Shown: positions 1-10,941, counted from the stretch's first letter. The stretch is 64,000 bases of DNA from Mustela lutreola (GCF_030435805.1 NC_081298.1:29376501-29440500); one strand, 5' to 3'. The notes: a model not told the origin generated them from the sequence alone. Numbers and translations are program-made.

Positions 1-85
1 ATGTGTATATACAGATAGATAGATGGATAGATAGGCACAAAATATCAAAAGTATTATGATCACACACCTGTCAAAAATTTGTATC

Positions 86-290
86 GGGGCACCTGGGTGG
101 CTCAGTGGGTTAAAGCCTCTGCCTTCAGCTTAGGTCATGATCTCAGGGTCCTGGGATCGAGCTCCACATTGGGCTCCCTGTTCAGCAGGGAGCCCGCTTC
201 CCCCTCTCCCTCTCTGCCTGCCTCTCTGCCTACTTGTGATCTTTCTCTGCCAAATAAATAAATAAAATCTTAAAAAATTTTTTTTTTTAT
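86..290 (+). mobile_element. Young Can-SINE
   Basis: ggggcacctgggtggctcag, tgcctacttgtgatctttct and (AAATA)n with AATCTT. Full-length. Confidence 0.9.
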
Positions 291-299
291 ATCTAAGGG

Positions 300-512
300 G
301 GTGGCATACCTAAGTACACTCAGTCGGTTGGGCATCTGACTCTTGATTTCAGCTCAGATCATGATCTCAGGGTCCTGGGATCAAGCCCCACGTGAGGCTC
401 TATGCTCAGCTGGGAGTCTCCTTGAGACTCTCTCTCCCTCTCCCATTGCCCCTATCCCCCTTGCCCACACTCTCAAATAAACATAATAAACAAATCTTTT
501 AAAAAAATCTTT
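300..512 (+). mobile_element. Older Can-SINE
   Basis: ggcatctgactcttgatttc, agctcagatcatgatctcag and the tail ctctcaaataaacataataa. The head is diverged. Confidence 0.8.
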
Positions 513-2049
513 ATCTAGGAATATGTACACATGTTAAGTTTGGGAAGTAATGGTGGCCATGCAGAAACTCAAAATATGCAACATCAGAGTGGTGGGCTAC
601 CCGTTTTTCCCTTTTGTGTGTTAAAAGTACATGTAAGTAGTTAAACAATTGGACTGGGTTCCTGGGGTTGCAGGATGACACCAGAGAGGACTGCAGGTGA
701 GTAAGAGTATTTCTGGCAGCTGACAGTTCCTATAGGACTGGATGGCCAGATGGAGACAGACTTTTCTCCTCTGCTTCCCAGTATTCAGGCTGAATAAGGG
801 AATGCAAGGGAAGGGCTGAGAAGGGATCCAGGAGTTGGGTGATTGACCACATGGTCAATCCAGGACCGACAGTTTTTCCAGAATGTGGAACTTTCTGTGT
901 TAATACCAGAAAAGTTACAGGCAAACTGGGACAAGTTGGTCATCCTATCTGGAAGGTTTCTATCTGCACTTCCTTGGAGCTTGAAGCAGCTAAGTAAACC
1001 TTTTAGTGGTTAAGGACTCAGAACATAGGGGTAGGGAAGTACAGAGAAATGATGCAGAAGAGAATAAGGTGACCATGACACTTTCTGAACACCTGAGCAT
1101 CCATCTTCCTTTGGCCTAAAAAGAAGATGCCATAGCTGAGTTACACAACCTGATCTTTGAGTCACACGAAAATGTAATGGAAAGTAATTCTGGCAGATAC
1201 ACATATTTTAAAGACTAGGCTCAAACAGGTTACAGGAGAAAAAAGGGAAGAAAGATTACCTGTCAAATAAGAGAAAAGCATTTAACCTCAAAGAGTGGGT
1301 GGAATACCAACGCACTGAGCAATTTTATAAATTGGGCACTTTAGCTTTTAAAGAAGTACAATACTTCTTATAATTTCTAAATTGAGTTACTTGTCCATCC
1401 ATGAAAAAAATGTGACTTGTATTCATTTTTCTCAGAGCTGGTTAAAATGAAAGACAGCTGTCCAAGCACATCCCACACAGTGATCCACCAGTGAGAGATG
1501 CACAGAAGACCAGGACACAGGGGTGCACCCAGAAAAAGCTTGCAGTCCTATATGCTTGGAGCAACCTTCAATGGCTTAATATGCGCAAGGCACTCTGCTA
1601 GGCACAGGCAGACACAACTTCTACTTTTAAGAAACTCACAGGCTCAAATCAAGGCACAGATGGGTCTCTTATGAACAAAGCATTCTAATACCATTTACTT
1701 ATCACCTTAATAGCAGGGTCTGCAAAATTCTACAGGAACCCAAGCGAAGCAGCCATGTTCTTCATGTATAAACCCAACTACTGGACCTTACTGCATCTGA
1801 TCTTGCCTCTCTCCTGAATGCTCAACTTATCTCTGACTACTAGACCCTTTCCTCAACATGTTAAGTCTCTTCTGCCCTAAACAGCCCACTCAAAAAATCT
1901 TGCCTTGCTACTGAATTTTTCTTATGTTGCCAATTTAGCAAATAAAAATAAAAACTGCACACTTAGATCTGAAAATCAGATAAACAATGGATTTTCTTCT
2001 TCTAGTGCAAGAATGTCCTGTGTACTATTTGTGACATATGCTAAAAAAT

Positions 2050-2850
2050 TATTTATTGCACATCCAGCAAACTAAGAACAGAAAGGAACTTCCTTAACAT
2101 GATAAAGGGTATTCATGAGAAACCCACAGCTAATATATTCAATGGTGAAAGACTGAAAGAATTCCCCCATACGATCAGGAACAAGAGAAGGATGCCTACT
2201 TTTACCACTTCTGTTCAATTTCATATAAGAAGCTCTAGCCACAGCAAGTAGGCAAGAAAAAGAAAAAGGTCTCCAAAGTGGAAAGAAGGAGCAAAACTAC
2301 CTTTATCTATAGATTATACGATCATATATACAGAAACTAGTACAGAATCCACACACACACACAAACCGTTACAGCCAATAAAAGAACTAGGCAAAAATGC
2401 AGGATAAAGCATCCATTTCTAAGCATTAGCAATGAGCAATTCATAAAGACGTTAAAATAAAAATTCCAGGGGCGCCTGGGTGGCTCAGTGGGTTGAGCCT
2501 CTGCCTTCGGCTCGGTCATGATCCCAGGATCCTGGGATAGAGCCCCACATCGGGCTCTCTGCTCAGCGGGGAGCCTGCTTCTCCCTCTCCCTCTGCCTGC
2601 CTCTCTGCCTGCTTGTGATCTCTTTCTCTGTCAAATAAATAAATAAAATCTTAAAAAAAAAAAGATAAAAATTCCATTTATAATGGCATTAAAAAGAATA
2701 AAAATATTTAGGAATAAATGTGACTGGGGAGATGCAAGACGTATACACCAAAAACTACAAAGTATTGCTAAAAGTGAAAAAGATCTAAATAAATAAAGAC
2801 ATCTCCTATTCATGGTTTAAAGACTTGGTATTGTTAAGACTGAAAGATGC
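2050..2850 (+). mobile_element. L1 ORF2 fragment, interrupted by a SINE
   Basis: aacttccttaacatgataaa, gcatccatttctaagcatta and, after the SINE, atttaggaataaatgtgact follow the L1 ORF2 order (the last encodes FLGINVT). A young SINE at 2469-2663 splits it. Confidence 0.8.
2469..2663 (+). mobile_element. Young Can-SINE inside L1
   Basis: ggggcgcctgggtggctcag to aataaataaataaaatct. The words AAAATAAAAATTCCA before it and GATAAAAATTCCA after it fit a target-site duplication. Confidence 0.9.
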
Positions 2851-2851
2851 T

Positions 2852-2970
2852 AGGGGTGCCTGGCTGTCTCCGTCGGTAGAGCATGTGACTCTTGATCTCA
2901 GGGTCATGAGTTCAAGCCCCACACTGGGCATGAAGCCCTTTTTTAAAAAAGAGAGAGAGAGAGAGAAGAA
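2852..2970 (+). mobile_element. Short tRNA-Lys-like SINE with GA-rich tail
   Basis: ggggtgcctggctgtctccg, ttcaagccccacactgggca and a (GA)n tract. Confidence 0.75.
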
Positions 2971-2979
2971 GAAAAGTAA

Positions 2980-3065
2980 GATGCTAAGCATCATTAGTCA
3001 CTAGGGAAATACAAATCAAAACCACAATGAGATACCACTTCATACTCACTAAGATAGTTATTATT
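2980..3065 (+). mobile_element. L1 fragment
   Basis: gggaaatacaaatcaaaacc and acaatgagataccacttcat, a classic L1 ORF2 end stretch. Probably the continuation of the L1 at 2050-2850. Confidence 0.8.
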
Positions 3066-3130
3066 ATGTAGCTCGCCCTGCTTGTGTTCTCTCTAATAAA
3101 TGAATAAAATTTTAAAAATAATAAAAATAA
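3066..3130 (+). mobile_element. Can-SINE tail fragment
   Basis: ccctgcttgtgttctctcta and ataaatgaataaaatttt. 3' end only. Confidence 0.6.
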
Positions 3131-3276
3131 AATCCTTATTCCCTAATCAACTGATCAGCTTCTCTTCTAAACATCTCTGAAACTCAGACCTTCCATTCCC
3201 ATTCTGGCCCTCATCAGCTCTCACCTGAACTCTTGCACACATTTGTGAGATATTCTCCTTAATAGATTTCATACAG

Positions 3277-3467
3277 GGGCGCCTGGGTGGCTCAGTGGGT
3301 TAAAGCATGACCCTGGTCATGATCCCAGGGTCCTGGGATCGAGCCCCACATTGGGCTCTCTGCTCAACATGGAGCCTGCTTCCTCCTCCTCTCTCTCTCT
3401 GCCTGCTTCTCTGCCTACTTGTGATCTCTAGCTGTCAAATAAATAAATAAAATCTTAAAAAAAAAGA
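3277..3467 (+). mobile_element. Young Can-SINE
   Basis: ggggcgcctgggtggctcag, tgcctacttgtgatctctag and (AAATA)n. Full-length apart from a small change in the head. Confidence 0.9.
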
Positions 3468-4425
3468 CAACCAGATCACATGTATCCCGACCCCCCCCCC
3501 AATCTAGTTCTATCCTTTTTAACCTAACAGTCTAAACTCCTTTAGAGGCACTCCAGCCCCTATAGACTTGGGCTCTTTAGCAAGACCCTAAGTTGTGACC
3601 CAGATCCACTCTCTCTACCCCCACCCTCTGCCTTTCCACGCCAACTCTCCAGCAGTGCCCAACCACTCTAAATTCCCAGACCATACTCACTAAACATTAT
3701 CATCTCTGTGCCACAACTCATTCTAGGCACTGTAGAGAAATTAGTTAAGTAGACACAAAGGGCTATCTTAACTCAAAGGGCTTTCTTCCAACAGGGAAAC
3801 CAGTAAGTAAACAGAATAATTTCTGATACTGCTGACTGCAGTGAGGAAAATGAAGCTGAAGATGACAGAGCACGATCAAAAGCCAACAGGGGTACTGTTT
3901 TGGCATGGGCAGGGAAGTGGACTTTGAGAGGAAACCTGAATATTGGTGGAAGGGATTCTTTTTAAAATTCTCAGACCCCAAATGTTTACAAAGGTTATTT
4001 GTATTAAGTAGCTTACATACATACAGGATTCATATACACAAAATCTACATATGCAATTATCTTTAGCCTGTGGCTCTAATACGACAAACCCAAAGCCCAC
4101 TAGACTTCCTAACATAATGCATTTCCTTCTTGTCTGAGCTACTTAACACAAAAAACATTCTACCTCATCATCAGATAGGGGAATCGCTGGCCCGAGAGGC
4201 ATTCACTTAATTCTATTCCTCTCAGTCCAACTTTAGGGAGAAAATATTTGGAGGGAAGGGTAGGTCGACGGTTTATACAAGAGAAGTAGAAATGCAGAAG
4301 AGGTGGGGCTAGAAGAGGACATTAAGCTCACTAATTCTGAAATGGCTCTTGTAAATACAAAGAACAGTAACGAAGGACAACAAACAAAATCTAAATGAGA
4401 ATGAGATTTTAATATTATTTATTTA

Positions 4426-4613
4426 TTTATTATTAGATTTTATTCATTTATTTGACAGAGAGAGGTCACAAGTAGGCAGAGAGGCAGGCAGAGAAAGAGG
4501 GGGAAGCAGGCTCCCCGCTGAGCAGAGCCCAATGTGGGGCTCAATCCCAGGACCCTGAGATCATGACCTGACCCTAACACAGAGGCTTAACCCACTGAGC
4601 CACCCAGACGCCC
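4426..4613 (-). mobile_element. Young Can-SINE, minus orientation
   Basis: attagattttattcatttat, gaggtcacaagtaggcagag and gagccacccagacgcccc. Confidence 0.9.
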
Positions 4614-4699
4614 CTGAGATTTTAATTTTAAAGGGAGAAGAAAACATGCATGGGAGAAAAAAAAACCTGAAATGTAAATGAAGTTGTAAACGATTCTCA

Positions 4700-4797
4700 T
4701 TTTATTTTTTTTTAATTAGGCTCCACATCTAACGTGGGGCTTGAACCCTGAGATCAAGAGTCACATCCTCCACCAACTGAGCCAGTTACATGTCCAC
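4700..4797 (-). mobile_element. Short tRNA-Lys-like SINE, minus
   Basis: aggctccacatctaacgtgg, ggcttgaaccctgagatcaa and aactgagccagttacatgtc. Confidence 0.7.
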
Positions 4798-4945
4798 GAG
4801 TCTTACTTTAAAACAAAGTATATGAAAACCATTTTAAAAAAACTGGCTTTGACAATGTCTTGACTATACTTTTATCTTAAAAATTCAAAATCATCATGAG
4901 GTGAGGCCAGTCAAGAGAGTAAGAAAAATATGACAGGAATTACTT

Positions 4946-5192
4946 GGAAACAGGGCACAGTAAGAGGTTTATTAGTCATATGCAAAAATTAGCAACAACT
5001 TGTCCAGCTGGGCCAGGTTACAATTAGTTCACAGTGATACTAACTTCATTCTGCCATAGACAAGAGCATAGCTACGTCTCCTCAACAGAGGATTTTATTA
5101 CCAAACCCATATTCTGGCTTTTCGAATGGTCTCCCAACCTTATACAGTGTGCCTCCACAGCATCTGTAAGTAAGAACGTCCCTGAAAGCCCT
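4946..5192 (-). other. FASTKD5: FASTKD5 3' UTR with poly(A) signal
   Basis: About 245 nt follow the FASTKD5 stop codon. A minus-strand AATAAA (TTTATT on the plus strand at 4968-4973) is the first canonical signal, which puts cleavage near 4945-4955. The exact cleavage site is inferred. Confidence 0.6.
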
Positions 5193-7637
5193 TCAGAGAG
5201 CAGAGGAGAACACCTTCTCGTGGAGGAACATCAGCTTTTCTAAGCGAGTTCGTTTCAGGAGCGGGAGCCACTCCCAGTGGAATAACTCGACCACGCGGTA
5301 CCCGAGCCGCTTCAACTGCCGCCTCTTCATATTGTGCAGCCCGAGCAGATCCCTGGAACCATAGCAGTACTGGTTCTTGTTTGTCAACTGAATAGCCAGC
5401 TTCACTTGTGGGGCCTGCAGGCAGGCTGGGGGATGAGGGCCCGCCATCTCCCTGACCCCCAACCTGCCTGCCACACCGCCAGGGGAGCTCCCCAAATGTA
5501 TGGCTGCCTTCGCTAATATCCCTGCCTGCTGCTCAGTCTTTGACTCAGTTTCTCTCTGGAAATGTACTCTTGATTTCCCTTTTAGTAGCTGAGTCATCAA
5601 ATCATCTGTAAGGCTGACTCCCACATGCTTCAGCCTCAATTTGGCTTTATCTTCAAGTGGTACCGCTTCTTCGTTAAATGGTAATGGCTTCATGTTAACG
5701 TCAAGCTGGACCTCTAAGTCAGAAGACCGGGTATGAGGCAAAATCATATGGTGTTTGATGTACTGGGGCCCGCCCAACAGGTTTTCCAGTAAAAAGAGAG
5801 CCTCTTGGAATTCAGGCTTTGAGCACATATCCCTCCTCGCTAAATTCCACAGCATTTCCGACCCCTCTTGCTGAAGGTGAGCAGTAAGACGATTGCCTCT
5901 GTAATCTAGACACTCAACACCGACTGTACCATCAAGAGTATACAACTCCTTTGTGAGTTCGAACTTAGTTCTCTCCTGAGCTAACCTGATGAACTCTGGA
6001 CTCAAAGCAAAGTTGATGAGCTCTAACGGAAAGTACTCAGAAAAGGCCAGGCCCAGCAGGCAGGTGAGCAGGTGTTCTGGGTATCGACTGAACTCAGGCA
6101 TCTTTCTGTGAATCTCGCTTATCAGACTAGAATAAAACTCTTCTGTATTGGGTGGCTTATAATTCAAAGTTCCAAATGACCACAGAATCTTGGCTATGTC
6201 TTTACTTCGACAGAATGCCACCCGAGGAGGCAAAGAAGCAGCCACAGCATTCATTAGCCCTTCATCCAGGATGCGTAAGGCTGAGCAAGCAAGAGTCAGG
6301 TGCATGACACCCTGAACTCCTAGAAAAGGAATTCGCTGAGGAGCGATCTGGCCAAATTGCTTCATGAAATTTACGTGATCCACATGAGTGAAACGGAACA
6401 TTTTAAGAATATTCACTAGGGCATAATTACTCAGATGCTGCATGTCAGCACAAGCCAAGTCTCCAAGTTTCCTCATGACATATTCAGAGAGACCACTGCT
6501 TGATTTGAAGAACCCCAAACAGATTGTACCAATCTCCTCTAAATTGATCGAGTCTATATACTTGAGAATCAACGATTCTAGTTTTTGCATAAGGTCTTGG
6601 GGTACCTGGCGACTTTCACCTATAATATAAATTAGGTGAATCAGCTGGGACAAGGATAGATCTTTCCAATGCAAATTAAGGTAACTAAAAAAGATTTTCA
6701 AAAACCGAGGTACTTTGCGGCCCAAGTGCCGCCAGAGGTCCGCCACCAAGAGAAGCTGATCTAGACTCATCTCCCACACCTTCCTGCAAAATCTGATTTC
6801 ATACACATCCAGCACTGAATGGGAGCAAGGGATTCCTAAACTGACAAAGGCTTTCAAAATCTTGATCAGATCTGGGACATCAAAGAGCTGTATGTTTTTC
6901 ACACTCAGCTGGCAGAGCAAACCAAAGCTGGGACTGGACAGGACAGCAGGGTGCCGCTCTGCAGGCAAAGAGCTCAGCTTACACAGATAATCAGCAATGA
7001 CTTGAGGCTGGAGATTATCTTGATAAACTGTGATTTTGTGCAAAATTAATTCACCTTCTGAAACGGAAAGGGGCTGACAAGTCTCCGATCTGTTGTAGCT
7101 GTGGAGCTGGTACTCTGGTCTTAGCTGTAGGAAACCTCGGGGGTCTTCAAAGGAATCAAACACTTCTACATTGTCTTCAACAATGCCTGTGGACCCAGGG
7201 GAGCCCGGCTTCAACGTGCTGGCCTGTGAGGCAGAGACCCCACTGGATTCCGAACCTGGAAGGGCACTGCTGGTTGTCAGGAGCCTCCGAGAAGAGGAAG
7301 CGCTAGGAATGTTCCCAGCTTTTTTGGCAGGCTCGCAGAGGCCGCTGTGTTCTGGAGCCTCCTGTCCCCTCTGCCGGGCGCTGCTTCCCACATTCCAGTA
7401 TGTCACACTCTGGGCGGCACTGCAGGCAAAAGGACTGCAAAACGCTCGATATCCTAAAGGTTTTAATAACTTGAGGGTGGCTGCCGTTCTGGGGTCAGTA
7501 CAGATCGTTCTGGCAGTCAGAACACAGTCCTCACAGGTTTGTCCAGGCAATTTCTTTACATGGTGCTGGATTAGAGCTGGACGCGGAGGCGTTCCACAGA
7601 AACTGCCTGGAAATCTTCGGCATATCGCAAGAGCCAT
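5193..7637 (-). CDS. FASTKD5: FASTKD5, FAST kinase domain-containing protein 5, mitochondrial
   Basis: A single-exon coding region of 814 codons. The FASTKD family acts in the mitochondrial matrix and RNA granules. FASTKD5 is known for processing mitochondrial mRNA ends that are not flanked by tRNAs, and is needed for COX1 expression. The C-terminal RAP domain is at about residues 745-805 (AIQLTNKNQYCYGSRDLLGL, later RLGYRVVELFHWEWLPL). The middle carries the helical FAST repeats, including LGFFKSS and KILWSFGTLNYKPPN. The N-terminus (MALAICRRFPGSF) is basic and lacks acidic residues, like a mitochondrial presequence. The human protein as I remember it has 764 residues and begins at MAATLK. 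Here that methionine is Thr51 (ACG, 7485-7487), and the first ATG in the exon is 50 codons upstream at 7637. The remaining 764 residues match the human length exactly. A splice acceptor (tttttcag) puts the exon start at 7674. Confidence 0.95.
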   Translation of the reverse strand: MALAICRRFPGSFCGTPPRPALIQHHVKKLPGQTCEDCVLTARTICTDPRTAATLKLLKPLGYRAFCSPFACSAAQSVTYWNVGSSARQRGQEAPEHSGLCEPAKKAGNIPSASSSRRLLTTSSALPGSESSGVSASQASTLKPGSPGSTGIVEDNVEVFDSFEDPRGFLQLRPEYQLHSYNRSETCQPLSVSEGELILHKITVYQDNLQPQVIADYLCKLSSLPAERHPAVLSSPSFGLLCQLSVKNIQLFDVPDLIKILKAFVSLGIPCSHSVLDVYEIRFCRKVWEMSLDQLLLVADLWRHLGRKVPRFLKIFFSYLNLHWKDLSLSQLIHLIYIIGESRQVPQDLMQKLESLILKYIDSINLEEIGTICLGFFKSSSGLSEYVMRKLGDLACADMQHLSNYALVNILKMFRFTHVDHVNFMKQFGQIAPQRIPFLGVQGVMHLTLACSALRILDEGLMNAVAASLPPRVAFCRSKDIAKILWSFGTLNYKPPNTEEFYSSLISEIHRKMPEFSRYPEHLLTCLLGLAFSEYFPLELINFALSPEFIRLAQERTKFELTKELYTLDGTVGVECLDYRGNRLTAHLQQEGSEMLWNLARRDMCSKPEFQEALFLLENLLGGPQYIKHHMILPHTRSSDLEVQLDVNMKPLPFNEEAVPLEDKAKLRLKHVGVSLTDDLMTQLLKGKSRVHFQRETESKTEQQAGILAKAAIHLGSSPGGVAGRLGVREMAGPHPPACLQAPQVKLAIQLTNKNQYCYGSRDLLGLHNMKRRQLKRLGYRVVELFHWEWLPLLKRTRLEKLMFLHEKVFSSAL

Positions 7638-7674
7638 GGGTCACAAATGACTGGGCCAGAATTGGTGCCAGATA
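7638..7674 (-). other. FASTKD5: FASTKD5 exon 2, 5' UTR part
   Basis: The minus strand reads cccttttttcag and then TATCTGGC, giving an acceptor with the first exonic base at 7674. The 37 nt before the ATG contain no other ATG. The start context is CCC ATG G, so position -3 is weak and +4 is G. Confidence 0.65.
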
Positions 7675-8371
7675 CTGAAAAAAGGGTAGATGAAGAATAA
7701 GTGGCTTCCACCTATCACAATACAAAAACGCACACATTTTAAGAAAGGGATTAAGCTACCCTGCTGTCCACTTGAATAAGTTCCATACTAGTGAATGCCC
7801 AAACCACAAGCCAGCACACATCAAGGATAAACTCCTTCTCCTGGATACCAAGGCATAAGGGGCCCACTTGGAAAATAAGAACATTGGTAAAAGCTGCTGT
7901 GCTGACTCTGAAAGTAAAAAGTGGGATTTGGTATAAAGTTTAATTATGCCCACCATAACCCTCCTTGTCCCTAAGGTATGAAGACTTGATTATGGGATTG
8001 TGTTCTCATGCTGCTCCTACACCTGTTACAAGATGCTTATTCTCCTCCCCAGGAGGCTTACCAGATACTGAATCACTATCACAGAGAAGTCAGGCAATTG
8101 GTACATATATTCAAAAAACTCCTTTTGGCAGGAGAAGGCAGAAGGCTGATGCCCCCTGCTCACTGTCACTTCACGGGTGGGAAGCAAAAAGCATCTCAGA
8201 GTTGGGCTGTAGATTCAGGGCACACCAGTTCACAGGCCTGCCCCACTGAAACGCAAGGGAGCAGCACAGCTCTCCTCTGGAGGTGGCTATTAGCAATGTT
8301 GTCAGTGGTCAGGCATGGATTACCCTGCCTCTGAGCGGCGCAGTCCCCACTGTCCCCTGAGGTAGGAGCCA

Positions 8372-8412
8372 CGAAGCTCCTATTTTCGGATTCTGCGAAG
8401 CTCCTATTTTCG
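8372..8412. repeat. Two-copy short tandem repeat, 24-nt period
   Basis: The 17-mer CGAAGCTCCTATTTTCG occurs at 8372-8388 and again at 8396-8412. It lies in unique intron and I see no function. Confidence 0.8.
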
Positions 8413-8820
8413 CTAAAGGCTTTTAGCTTTCCCTTCACTGGAGAAATGCCAAAGCCTGACAAGCAAAACCCAGTGAGCCCTGAACTGCCAAGATGTGGAC
8501 CAGGTAGGGTTGTTGCGGCACATGAGCAAGTTCTGAGGGTGTCAGGGTGACTTTCTGAAATTCCTGCCCAGCTCTCCTGTCAGCCCTTCCCTCCAGAGCC
8601 CACAGCAGGAGAACCATGTGGCCACAGGGCATGCCCCATGGCTTTGTTCGGGCAGTCCAGCTAAGCAGGCTTCTCTGGATGGTAGGAATGTATGCTCTGA
8701 TTTCTTTGTGAACTTAAGCAGAATTTATCACACTAAATCCTTAGATACTTAGTTCTTTACCGTGGCCTGTGGACCATTCTCTCTACTATGTTTCAATCTC
8801 TGGGTCCAGATATTACAGAC

Positions 8821-9043
8821 CAGGGGTCAGCAAACTATGGTCCACAGGTCCAAATCTACCCCTCTACATATTCTTTGGTAAAGTCTTATCTGAGCATAGC
8901 CAGGCCACATATTACGTATTGTTTATGCCTGCTTTCTCACTACAAGAGCAGAATTGAGCAACTGTAGCAGAAAATGTATGGCCTGCCTGCAAAGCATAAA
9001 ATATTTAGTACATGGCCCTTTACAGAAAAAGTTTGCTATCTAC
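8821..9043 (+). mobile_element. Non-autonomous hAT-type DNA transposon relic
   Basis: It begins CAGGGGTCAGCAAACT and ends with the inverted counterpart AGTTTGCTATCTAC, about 220 bp later. The interior (ggccacatattacgtattg, and the arm ggccctttacagaaaaag) is that of the common mammalian hAT-Charlie non-autonomous families. The subfamily is not certain by eye. Confidence 0.65.
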
Positions 9044-9258
9044 CATTAGTTTATTCCTATGAATGCAGATGGCCAACTTTTTAAAAATTAGAAAATATTA
9101 GAAAAGTAGTACTGAAATAACTTTTCCTTTAATAGTTAGAGATAACTAAAGATTTATGCCTCAAAACAGTCACTACAAATCTCAACCAGTACTGCACTAC
9201 AGGCATGGTAGGAACAAAACAGCAAGTAATAGAACTCTCTAGTTGACAGAATAGGGCT

Positions 9259-9350
9259 TTTTTTTTTTTTTTAAAGATTTTTAATTTATTTTGCAGGGGG
9301 AGGGAGAGAGGAAGAAGGGAGAGAAGGGTTTAAAAGATTAAAAATTAAAG
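9259..9350 (-). mobile_element. Partial old Can-SINE, minus orientation
   Basis: Poly-T, then AAGATTTTTAATTTATTTT and a GA-rich tract, which is the reverse complement of a Can-SINE 3' part. The tRNA-like head is not recognisable before the AT-rich stretch at 9330-9432. Confidence 0.5.
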
Positions 9351-9432
9351 GTCTAATTAATTAATTAATTAGAATTTTAATTGATTAAAACTAAGGTTTA
9401 AAAGATTTAAAAAATTAAAAGATTTTTAATTT

Positions 9433-9630
9433 GGGGCGCCTGGGTGGCTCTGTGGGTTAAAGCCTCTGCCTTCGGCTCAGGTCATGATCCCAGGGTCCTG
9501 GGATCAAGCCCCGCATCAGGCTCTCTGCTCCGTGGAGAGCCTGCTTCCTCCTCTCTCTCCGCCTGCCCCACAGCCTACTTGTCATCTCTGTCAAATAAAT
9601 AAATAAAAATCTTTAAAAAATATAAAAATA
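9433..9630 (+). mobile_element. Can-SINE nested in the tail of an older SINE
   Basis: tRNA-like head GGGGCGCCTGGGTGGCTC, a pyrimidine-rich middle and an (AAATA)n tail. Flanked by the 15-bp target-site duplication AAAGATTTTTAATTT at 9418-9432 and 9631-9645. Confidence 0.9.
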
Positions 9631-9838
9631 AAAGATTTTTAATTTATTTGGGGGGAAGAAGGAGGGGGGAGAGGGAGACAAAGAGAATGTGAGCAGGGGA
9701 AAGGGCAGAGGGAGAGGTAGAGTATCTCAAGCAGAGTCTTCACTTAGTGCAGCGCCCCACCTCACAACCCTGAGATCATGACTTGAGCTGAAACCAAGAG
9801 TCCAACGCTCAACTGACTGAGTCACCAGGGTGTCCCGA
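9631..9838 (-). mobile_element. Older Can-SINE, minus orientation
   Basis: Reverse-complement SINE from AAGATTTTTAATTTATTTG through a GA-rich tract to gactgagtcaccagggtgtcc. It is more diverged than the SINE inserted into its tail. Confidence 0.75.
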
Positions 9839-9895
9839 CAGAACAGGGCTTTTAAGAAGACCTGCTTTACAACCTGGAATCCACATTTGGCTCAA

Positions 9896-9933
9896 CATAA
9901 TTTGCAACTAAAGCCATAATTTGCAACTAAAGC
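9896..9933. repeat. 19-bp tandem duplication
   Basis: CATAATTTGCAACTAAAGC occurs twice back to back (9896-9914, 9915-9933), with a partial third start. The two copies are identical, so this is a recent slippage event or duplication. Confidence 0.85.
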
Positions 9934-10049
9934 CATAAACAGTCAAATCTGTAGACCTTCCTCTCATCTTGAGAACTAGTTTGAAATAACAACAACAAAA
10001 GACAAAACATTTTTTTTTTTTACAAAATAACTGTGCCCCCCAAAAAACT

Positions 10050-10143
10050 GAGATGCCTGGTTGGCTCAGTTGGTAATGTGTGACTCCTGATCTCAGGGGT
10101 TTTAAGTTCAAGCCCCACACTGGGTGTAGATTACTTAAAAATT
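10050..10143 (+). mobile_element. Short tRNA-Lys-like SINE
   Basis: Head-only SINE: tgcctggttggctcagttgg, then ttcaagccccacactgggtg and an A-rich end, with no pyrimidine-rich arm. An old carnivore SINE type. Confidence 0.7.
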
Positions 10144-10158
10144 AAAAATCTTAAAACA

Positions 10159-10346
10159 GGGGCTTCTGGGTGGCTCAGTGGGTTAAAGCCTCTGCCTTCA
10201 GCTCAGGTCATGATCCCAGGATGCTGGAATCGAGCCCCACGTCAGGCTCTCTGCGAAGAGTCTGCTTCCCTTCCTCTCTCTCTGCCTGCCTCTCTGCCTA
10301 CTTGTGATCTCTGTCTGTCAAATAAATAAATAAAATCTTAAAAAAA
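10159..10346 (+). mobile_element. Can-SINE with 15-bp target-site duplication
   Basis: A complete young-type element. AAAAATCTTAAAACA flanks it at 10144-10158 and 10347-10361. It landed in the A-rich tail of the preceding short SINE. Confidence 0.9.
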
Positions 10347-10941
10347 AAAAATCTTAAAACAAAACAAAACCTGAATACAATTCAAATGTCCACCCAGAAG
10401 TAGAGGGCTGTTTTACAGGGGAAGTGTGTGGTAGGGATCAACATGAGAAAAAGCACATACAAATATTCAGTGGAACAAACTGAACACGAATGAGTGCCAG
10501 CACCTAAAATATTTATATAAAAGGAAAGTAACTATATAGCGTTTTATAACCATATAACTTTTCCCCCTTTTTATTGGCATTGAAACTCTTAATACAAAAG
10601 AGTATATGAATTTAACAAATGCCTTTATAAATAATTTTAAAAGCACACTAAATAACTTAAATTACTTCAATAAATACTACCTAAGAGTACTTAATGAAAT
10701 TATTGTGCATGGTCCTTACATGAACAAAAGAACCATTTCCTCGAACATCAATGTTTGAGTGCTATCAATTCTGTATTTCGAATTGATTCTGTACTTTGAA
10801 TTAACGTGGCTCTTCTTGATTTGCAAAAAATACAGACTAAGTCCCAAGATGGAAAAAACAACAGCCACAATCATTTTAGGGCTTCCTCTATGCCAAGCGT
10901 AGTATATGTTTTTTATTTATTTTTGTTGTTTTGTTTTTTAC

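Larger units (their letters stand above)
1..4945 (-). other. UBOX5: Probable UBOX5 intron (no exon seen), repeat-rich
   Basis: No coding exon is visible here. In human 20p13 the UBOX5 transcript starts at the promoter shared with FASTKD5 and spans the FASTKD5 coding exon, so this stretch should be UBOX5 intron. That placement is inferred from synteny. I looked for the UBOX5 protein (N-terminus MVINLCLPQF, U-box, C-terminal RING-like CxxC pairs) and found none, so its coding exons lie left of the window. A short GATA repeat lies at 12-40. The rest is Can-SINE and L1 relics listed separately, plus unique intron, for example 520-2040 and 3470-4400, where I recognise nothing. Confidence 0.5.

Noticed and set aside
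2337-3130. Short frames over SINE and L1 pieces (60-62 codons)
   Set aside because: They are translations of interspersed repeats, including the reverse-complement SINE arms.
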